DNA of 64,000 nt from NCBI RefSeq assembly GCF_048544455.1, contig NC_133537.1, positions 14,445,541 through 14,509,540 of the forward strand, read 5' to 3'. Below, one piece after another: positions 57,738-64,000 of this stretch (the first letter of the stretch is position 1; the number at the start of each line of letters is the position of its first letter). The position numbers and the translations under genes were made by a program. The notes beneath the pieces are model-generated. The model had not been told where the DNA came from. It worked only from the letters and a program-made list of their open reading frames with translations, and ran no database searches. The DNA is from Silene latifolia. Its lineage: Eukaryota; Streptophyta; Magnoliopsida; Caryophyllales; Caryophyllaceae.

Positions 57738-58929
57738 TTAACGGGCTGAGGAGGGAAGCTCTTCATAGTCACTGTCTGACTGAATGAAGACAATATGGTA
57801 GAGGAGAGCGGCGATAGCAGCACCGACGAATGGGCCGAGCCAGTAGACCCAGTGGTTGGCCCAGGTCCAGCTGACAACAGCTGGGCCAAAGGAGACAGCA
57901 GGGTTCATGGATGCACCATCAAAGGCACCTCCAGCCAGGATGTTGGCCCCAACAATGAGACCGATGGCCAAGGGAGCAATGATGCCGATGTCACCCTTCT
58001 TAGGGTCCACAGCAGTGGCATAGACAGTGTAGACAAGTCCAAAGGTCATAACGATCTCGAAAACAAGAGCATTCCAGACGGTTACTCCTGAGGATAGAGC
58101 AAATGCTGATGTTGGCTGCAGTAATGGAATTGAAATCCAATACAATTAGTTTACGAGCAACTCAAGGGGTGAACTCGAGGAGGAACATGAAAGGATTTGT
58201 TTGTACTGACATGGAAGGAGTACATACCAGTCCACCAGTGGCGAATTTCAGGAGGAGGCAAGCAATCACGGCACCAAGGCACTGGGCAATCCAGTAGAAG
58301 ATAGCCTTGACAAAGGAGATTTTACCTCCAAGCAAAGCACCAAAGGTGACAGCAGGGTTTACGTGTCCACCTGAAATGTTAGCACCAACCGAGACGGCTA
58401 CAAAGAGTGCGAATCCATGAGACAATGCTGCTGCTACCAGTCCAGCTGGGGTTGCGGCACCATTATCTGTGAGCTTGCCTGATCACCAAGAAAAATACCA
58501 TATTCATTAGTAAGTTTCTATGGTCCTAATTATTTGTCGTTCTTTCTGGAGTCGCTTTTGGTGGATATGGTGAGAAATTTATTTACTTTTTACCGAAAAA
58601 CATATATAGGAGTATTAGAAGAACCTCTTAGGCATAGGTGAAATTATGGATCGAAGAATGGGGCTTATTGACTAAAATAGAGAGGGTATGTACTAAGTTG
58701 CCTGAACTTCGCAACAAGTGCCTAACACGAGTGTGTGTGTGTGTAAATTGTCCAACACATGTACTTGAGGAAAGTTGAATAGTTCGAGCAACTTACCAAA
58801 AGCCATGCCAGAGCCTTGTCCAGCAAAAACAAAAATGAGCATGGAGATGAACTCAGCCAATGCAGCCTTGAATGTTGATGGGTGAGTAACCTCCGCGGCT
58901 GAGCCAACATCTATTCTGGGGACCGCCAT
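57738..58929 (-). CDS. TIP1: tonoplast aquaporin, TIP1 type
   Basis: Three exons on the - strand: 58929-58797, 58478-58228 and 58115-57738, with GT/AG introns; 253 residues, the normal TIP length. The start [20 protein letters not shown] fits TIP1 N-termini. Both NPA boxes are present ([12 protein letters not shown] and [11 protein letters not shown]), and six membrane helices are expected. The selectivity-filter residues read His (ALSHGFALF), Ile ([10 protein letters not shown]), Ala (three before the second NPA Asn) and Val (after that NPA), the H-I-A-V set of TIP1. It should move water, and probably urea or hydrogen peroxide, across the vacuolar membrane. No lesion is visible. The in-frame upstream codons belong to the leader. 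Confidence 0.95.
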
Positions 58930-59050
58930 TCTTAAGATAGCAAGGAAGCTTGTCACACTAAGCTTATACTCACCTTTATAGACTTGAAGGCAGTTACTTT
59001 TGCTTATTGTTCTTAGGCTATCTGATGCACAACCCACAGTTCAGTCTCTC

Positions 59051-59058
59051 TTATATAC
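59051..59058 (-). promoter_or_regulatory. TATA box of the aquaporin gene
   Basis: TATATAAG on the - strand, about 125 bp upstream of the ATG, followed by a CT-rich likely leader. The distance fits a plant core promoter. Confidence 0.6.
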
Positions 59059-59059
59059 C

Positions 59060-59580
59060 CCTACCATATAGAGGGCTTTCGGAACCAAATTAGCATTTTT
59101 TTAAGGACAAAAACGTGGAATTATGTCATTAGAGCTGTGCATGATGTTGATGTCCAGTTTGAGCTTTGCTAATATTTTGGACCTCGGAATCATTCCCGTC
59201 TTGACACGTGGCATAGATGTTGATCAAACGGAGGAGAGTCGTTTTGATAGCCGGCCAAAATTATTAGTGATGAGTAGATCAATGATTGATCTAAGTCGTC
59301 GCTCTACCGACCAATTAGGCTAGTTTATTAGTAGTAGAGGCCAGATGACTTAATTGATAATTAGGAAGGTTGTTATTTGTTAATTGAGCTGGCTTTAGCG
59401 CCCCATTTGTATTTTATCTTATCTTAGCTTGATTATCTTATGCAGTTATGTCTCTTGGCAAGTGTTTATCCTAAGGGAAATAGAATATAGACGTATTATT
59501 TGTTGCTACCAAATTACTCTCTCCATCCCGCTCATTTTTTAGCTTACCCCCACTAGCCAATGATATACTCAAGTACTCCT
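59060..59580. other. upstream region of the aquaporin gene
   Basis: No gene seen. At 59514-59580 the phrase CTCTCTCCATCCCGCTC looks like the end of a Stowaway-type MITE that the copia element at 59581 may have interrupted. Confidence 0.45.
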
Positions 59581-60128
59581 TGTAAGATTAACTTTACGAT
59601 TTCAATAATGAAATCAATCCCAAGATACAATATAGATTTGAATTAATTCAACCCTAATACAATCAATAGACGGAATAAAGGACTAACATTGGTCCATGTC
59701 TTACAGACGCAATCAATTCAATAAGAAGTATAAGACGATTGATTCTCCTCCTTAACCTTTTCCTTTATGTTTCTTGATGATGGAGAAGAAACTGTCTTTG
59801 CACTCTTTCACTTTTCTTCTAATGTACGTATGTTTGTTTTTGTCATGATGAATTATAATTATCATTTTCTTACTATATCCTATCATATATATATGATGGG
59901 TTACGTACCTTTTCGCAAAAACAAAACCGTTCGTACCTTTTCGTGAAAGACGACTTATTAGGGTAAGGTAAGAGGGAATAATAATTCCCGGACTTTAATT
60001 ACATTAATCGGGACCGATCCATCACGATACCGTCTTTTATATTAAAGTCTCGTTACATTAATATGAACTTAACTTTTATTAAAACCCGAAATACATAGGC
60101 CATATGAATATTATTAATTATTCTAACA
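59581..60128 (-). repeat. 3' LTR of the copia element
   Basis: On the - strand it starts TGTTAGAATAATTAATAATA and ends AATCTTACA; 548 bp. The start is fixed by the polypurine tract AAGTGGGAGAA directly before it (60129-60143). The far end is inferred from the CA rule, with less certainty. Confidence 0.65.
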
Positions 60129-60471
60129 TTCTCCCACTTGGCCTTTGTGTTGACTTAATGGTTTAATAACTATAATGTGCACTTTCATGTTAAAGTCACT
60201 AACTTTCATATCCTTAATCGAAATAGAACTAATTGGATCATGGCGGTCACACGTCATTTACTAATCGACATGATTCCTTCCATGTATCACAAATCAATTC
60301 CAAATCTAGGTAAAACTTTAATTTGTGAAGAACATTAATTCTCACAATTAGGCACATGTAATCTAATAACTGTAATGTATACATATACTATAATGATTAA
60401 CATGTCTATTATAACAGAAACAATACTATAAGTGAATTCTAGATGTCATATCTATTACAAGCATATTAACT
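60129..60471 (-). promoter_or_regulatory. copia 3' untranslated region with polypurine tract
   Basis: AT-rich, no ORF. GGCCAAGTGGGAGAA (- strand, 60129-60143) next to the LTR is the plus-strand primer. Confidence 0.65.
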
Positions 60472-62012
60472 TTATAATAACAAGGCCTTTGATACAAGAC
60501 CCATGCGTTCTACATGGCCAATGAACGCCTTGGGTGGTAATCCCTTAGTTAATGGATCTGCCACCATTTTATCCGTTCTTATATGCTCAAATGACACTCT
60601 TTCTTTACATGCCTCCTCTTTGACCGATAAAAACTTTAATTCCATGTGTTTAGCACCCTTGGAGTATTTATCGTTCATAGAGGAGAAGACGGCTGCAGAA
60701 TTGTCACAATAAATTCTCAGCGGCTTAGCAATACTATCGACAATCCCAAGTCCCGAGATAAAGTTTCGCAACCACAATGCATGAATAGTGGCCTCAAAGC
60801 ATGCCACAAATTCGGCTTCCATAGTAGAAGTAGCAATGACAGACTGCTTCCCACTTTTCCATGATCTCGCCCTTCAGCCTAAAAGGAACAAGTAGTCAAA
60901 TGTTGATTTTCTACTATCAACGATCCCAAGCATAATCAATCAATAACCAATCACCTCAAGATGATCGGATCTCCTATAAGTAAGCATGAGCTCCTTAGTG
61001 CCTTGTAAGTACCTAAGGACCTTCTTCGCAGCTTTCCAGTGGTCCATCCCGGGATTACTTTGGTACCACTAACATTCCAACAAAGAAAGCGATATCCCGG
61101 TCGAGTACAAGTCTCAACATAGTTCAACCTCCCAACCACAGATGCATAGGGAATTCTCTCCATTTCTTTTCGTTCCAGTTCATTACGGGGACATTGCATT
61201 TTACTAAATTTGTCCCCTTTTTGTATAGGAACTATCCCTGCGGAGCATTCATTCATTCTATATCTCTCTAAAACTTTGTCAATGTAAGCTTTCTGAGACA
61301 ACCCTAACAATCCTTGTGACCTATCACGGAAAATTTCAATTCCGATCACATAGGATGCCTCACCCATATATTTCATTTCAAAGTTTTTAGATAGATATTT
61401 CTTTACATCATGCAACATGCCTAGATCATTCGCAGCTAGCAAAATATCGTCAACATATAAGACTAAAATAACAAATCTGCTCCCACTGATCTTAATGTAG
61501 ATACACCGATCAACGGTAATCTCTACAAATCCACATGACGTGATGGTATCATTAAACTTTAAATACCATTGTCTAGAAGCTTGTTTTAGTCCATATATCG
61601 ACTTCCTCAGCCTACACACCTTATCTTCATTACCCGGGGATGCAAATCCCTCAGGTTGGTCCATATATACTTCTTCCTCAAGCTCACCGTTTAGAAAAGC
61701 GGTCTTTACATCCATTTGGTGAAGCTCTAGATCATAATGAGCTACCAAAGCCAAGACAATTCTTAAAGAATCTTTCTTTGACACCGGAGAGAAAGTTTCT
61801 TTATAGTCAATACCATCTTTCTGAGTAAAACCTTTGGCAATAAGTCGAGCCTTATACCTTTCAATGTTACCTTTAGAGTCCCTTTTGGTCTTATAGACCC
61901 ATTTCGACCCAACAGCCTTAGAACCCTCAGGTAACACTACTAAGTCCCATACTTTGTTGTCATCCATATATTTCATCTCCTCTTTCATGGCAATTAACCA
62001 CTTTTCAGTCAC
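60472..62012 (-). pseudogene. copia reverse transcriptase and RNase H
   Basis: The RT (60951-62012) keeps KWVYKTKRDSKGNIERYKAR, HQMDVKTAFLNGELEEEVYM, GLKQASRQWY and the catalytic box LYVDDILLA. The frame is lost near 61050, after CTRPGY. RNase H (60472-60822) keeps MEAEFVACFEA, IYCDNSAAV and HIRTDKMVADPLTKGL. Stops lie between the two parts, around 60860-60950. Both are recognisable copia domains, but no single frame covers them. Confidence 0.85.
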
Positions 62013-63110
62013 TTTCTATGGCCTTATGGAATGATACTGGATCCTCACTAATACTCAAGTCACATTCAACGTTATATGTCTCGTAGTCATCTGGGATGGC
62101 TGTTCTTCTTTCTCTTATAGATCGTCTTAATTGTTCCTGTGGAACATTGACTACCCTTCTTCGCCTTACAGGTTGCCTTGACTGTTCACGTGACATATTA
62201 TTCTCCCCTTGAATTGTGACTTGATCATCATTGTTATTGTCATTTTGTGGGTCTTGCACTTCATTTCGTTGTTATCCCATTATGTCATTTAACTGTGAAG
62301 ACACGATTGGTACAACAATTTCACGTGCAACTTCAGGAGAAGAAACTTCAACCTGAATTTCTTTAATGTCCACTTTTCGTGGTTCAATGCTCCCACTAGT
62401 TTGACCGTTCTCAATGAATCTAGCATTTCCAGTCTCTACTATTCTCGTACTGTGATTAGGACAGTAAAATCTATACCCCTTTGACTTTTCAGGATAACCA
62501 ATGAAATAACCACTGACTGTCCTAGGATCTAGCTTCTTTTCATTTGGGTTATACAACCTTACTTCAGTTGGGCAACCCCAAACTCGAAAATGTCTTAAAC
62601 TCGGTTTCCTTCCCGTCCATAGTTCATAAGGAGTCTTAGAAACTGCTTTACTAGGAACACGGTTTAAAACATAGGTTGCAGTCTTTAATGCATAAATCCA
62701 TAATGAAAGAGGTAAAGAACAGTTACTTAACATGCTCCTAACCATTTCCATTAAAGTACGGTTCCGCCTTTCAAAGAACAGATTTCATTTGAGGTGTCTA
62801 GGGCATTGTATATTGTGCACAAATACCCCTACTTTCAAGTAACTTTGCAAATGGACCAGGACATTGTCCATTTTCAGTAAACCTTCCATATCTATCCGAT
62901 CTCACAATCTTCAATTTCTTTTCTAGCTGCTTTTCCACCTCATTTATGAATATCTCAAGGACATCCACGGAATGAGCCTTTTCATGCAACAAATAAGTGA
63001 AACCATACCGCGAGAAATCATCTATAAAAGTGATAAAGTACTTTTCACCACTCCAAGATGGAGTGTCAAAAGGTCCACAAATATCGGTGTGTATAATTTC
63101 TAAAAGTTGA
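62005..63110 (-). pseudogene. copia integrase
   Basis: The central core is visible at 62798-63100 (FIDDFSRYG-like, then LLHEKAHSVDVLEIFINEVE and IVRSDRYGRF with the second catalytic Asp). A frame change near 62780 leads to [20 protein letters not shown] with the catalytic Glu, then [20 protein letters not shown] and [19 protein letters not shown] in 62272-62751. The spacer before RT continues at 62005-62259. The core thus exists in pieces only. Confidence 0.8.
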
Positions 63111-63820
63111 GAGCTCCTTGTAGGCGATTTCTTTTTGTATGTTTAGTCCGCTTACCTTTAATGCAGTCTACACACACATCTAAATCACTAAAATCCAATT
63201 GAGGTAGAATTTCATCTTTTTCCAACCTCGTTAACCTTTCTTTGGATATGTGACCTAGCCTTTGATGCCACAAGTAAGCTGATTTTTCATTCGATTCACT
63301 ACGTTTAATACCTTGACTTTCAAGAATAAAATAGGGAATCGGAAAATTTAACATCAAGATTGAACCTATAAAGTGAATCAATCAAAGTACCACTACCATA
63401 AAAGTATTCATTACGGTACATAAAAAATACACCATGTCCAAACTTAAAATTAAAACCTAAATTATCCAATTTACTTAATGATACAAGATTTCTAGCACAA
63501 TCGGGTACATAGAGACAATCTGTAAGATCTATATGACAACCAGTGTTTAAGATTAATCTGTAAGTCCCAATGCCCTCAATGCGTGCTTTCATCCTGTTTC
63601 CCATAGATACAAACTGTTCAGCTCCTCTTATGGGATGGATCATACGATATCCCTGTTTAATGTGAGAAATATGAGTAGTTGCACCAGAATCTAACCACCA
63701 AGTATTATTAGGTACTTCTATAAGATTTGATTCAAATCAAACAAAACTATAATGTTTACCTTTCTTTTCGAACCATGCCTTCCTTTTAGGACAATCCTTC
63801 TTGAAGTGTCCAAGTTTCTT
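63100..63820 (-). pseudogene. copia gag end, protease and pre-integrase region
   Basis: The protease active site TWWLDSGATTHIS lies near 63680-63700, with NRMKARIEGIGTYRL and DCLYVPDCARNLVSLSKL after it (63320-63643). The pre-integrase segment with WHQRLGHISKERL and CVDCIKGKRTKHTK follows at 63100-63381. The end of the gag zinc knuckle (KLGHFKKDCPKRKAWF) is at about 63765-63818, and its first two Cys are cut off by the inserted sequence at 63821. A stop lies near 63735. Confidence 0.75.
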
Positions 63821-64000
63821 AGGGGTTGTTTGGTTGCCTTTTAGATTCATGGGAATTGGAAAATCATGGGAAGTAGCTAAATTAAGTCTTGTTTGGTTGC
63901 CCAATTCATGGGAAGTGGAACTTCCTATGGAACTTCAATTCCTACATGATGTAGAAAGTCACTTACCTAACCCCCCTAGGTAAGTGGAAATTCCCACATG
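63821..64000. mobile_element. MITE-like insertion in the copia gag region, one end only
   Basis: It starts AGGGGTTGTTTGGTTGCC, a style common to plant hAT-type MITEs. It has internal repeats on GTTTGGTTGCC and ATTCATGGGAA, and an inverted pair CACTTACCTAA / TAGGTAAGTG at 63960-63985. It is cut by the window edge, so no duplication can be checked. Confidence 0.5.

Larger units (their letters stand above)
59581..64000 (-). mobile_element. Ty1/copia retrotransposon, degenerate, 5' end off the right edge
   Basis: On the - strand the order is gag end, protease, integrase, reverse transcriptase, RNase H, polypurine tract, LTR, the copia order (integrase before RT). The 3' LTR is 59581-60128. Many stops and frameshifts show a dead copy. 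A MITE-like sequence interrupts the gag end at about 63821. The target duplication cannot be checked because the other LTR is outside. Confidence 0.85.

Noticed and set aside
57795..58297. Plus-strand ORFs across the aquaporin gene
   Set aside because: They are antisense shadows of the TIP1 exons.

Overview
This window is nuclear DNA from a flowering plant, most likely a eudicot. The evidence is plant LTR-retrotransposon lineages, CACTA transposons with plant-type accessory genes, Helitrons, and two spliced plant genes. Caryophyllales is only my impression from the style of the small repeats. No bacterial, organellar or RNA genes were seen.

Positions 1-28663 are one deep stack of nested transposons. 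The oldest layer is a degenerate Ty3/gypsy chromovirus (element B). In order, its pieces hold the right end of a CACTA element (itself split by a Tat-like gypsy element running off the left edge), a 752-bp Helitron, a 9.8-kb CACTA element with two genes, a long solo LTR with a second solo LTR inside it, and a 1.8-kb CACTA deletion derivative. Most joints were fixed by finding target-site duplications (ATA, ACATC, GTCAA, AAG), and by seeing element B's reading frame or leader resume on the far side.

Positions 28664-46277 start with a MITE-like scrap, a 23-bp A-run and a perfect (CAA)127 tract. Next come an Athila-like solo LTR split by a complete two-LTR element with a single gag-like ORF (TSD CCCGA), an (AAT)n tract and an LTR scrap. 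Last is an almost complete 8.3-kb chromovirus (element C, TSD GGTTG) with a 1370-codon pol ORF and a frameshifted gag. Element C is a relative of element B and was used to check B's breaks.

Positions 46278-59580 are the gene-bearing part. About 7 kb is AT-rich intergenic DNA with small MITE- and Helitron-like remnants. A nine-exon 3-hydroxyacyl-CoA dehydratase gene of the PASTICCINO2/PTPLA family lies on the + strand. A three-exon TIP1-type aquaporin gene lies convergently on the - strand. The dehydratase would act in the ER on very-long-chain fatty acids and the aquaporin in the vacuolar membrane; nothing suggests they work together.

Positions 59581-64000 hold a degenerate Ty1/copia element on the - strand that runs off the right edge and is interrupted there by a MITE-like insertion.

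The signals most worth a second look are: (1) clusters of palindromes with a TCG-NN-CGA core shared by unrelated retrotransposon lineages, (2) an Asn in place of the first catalytic Asp of RNase H in both chromovirus copies, (3) an LTR pair identical over about 1 kb and diverged only beyond the promoter, and (4) a CACTA element whose second gene has its own internal subterminal-type repeat array as an apparent promoter.
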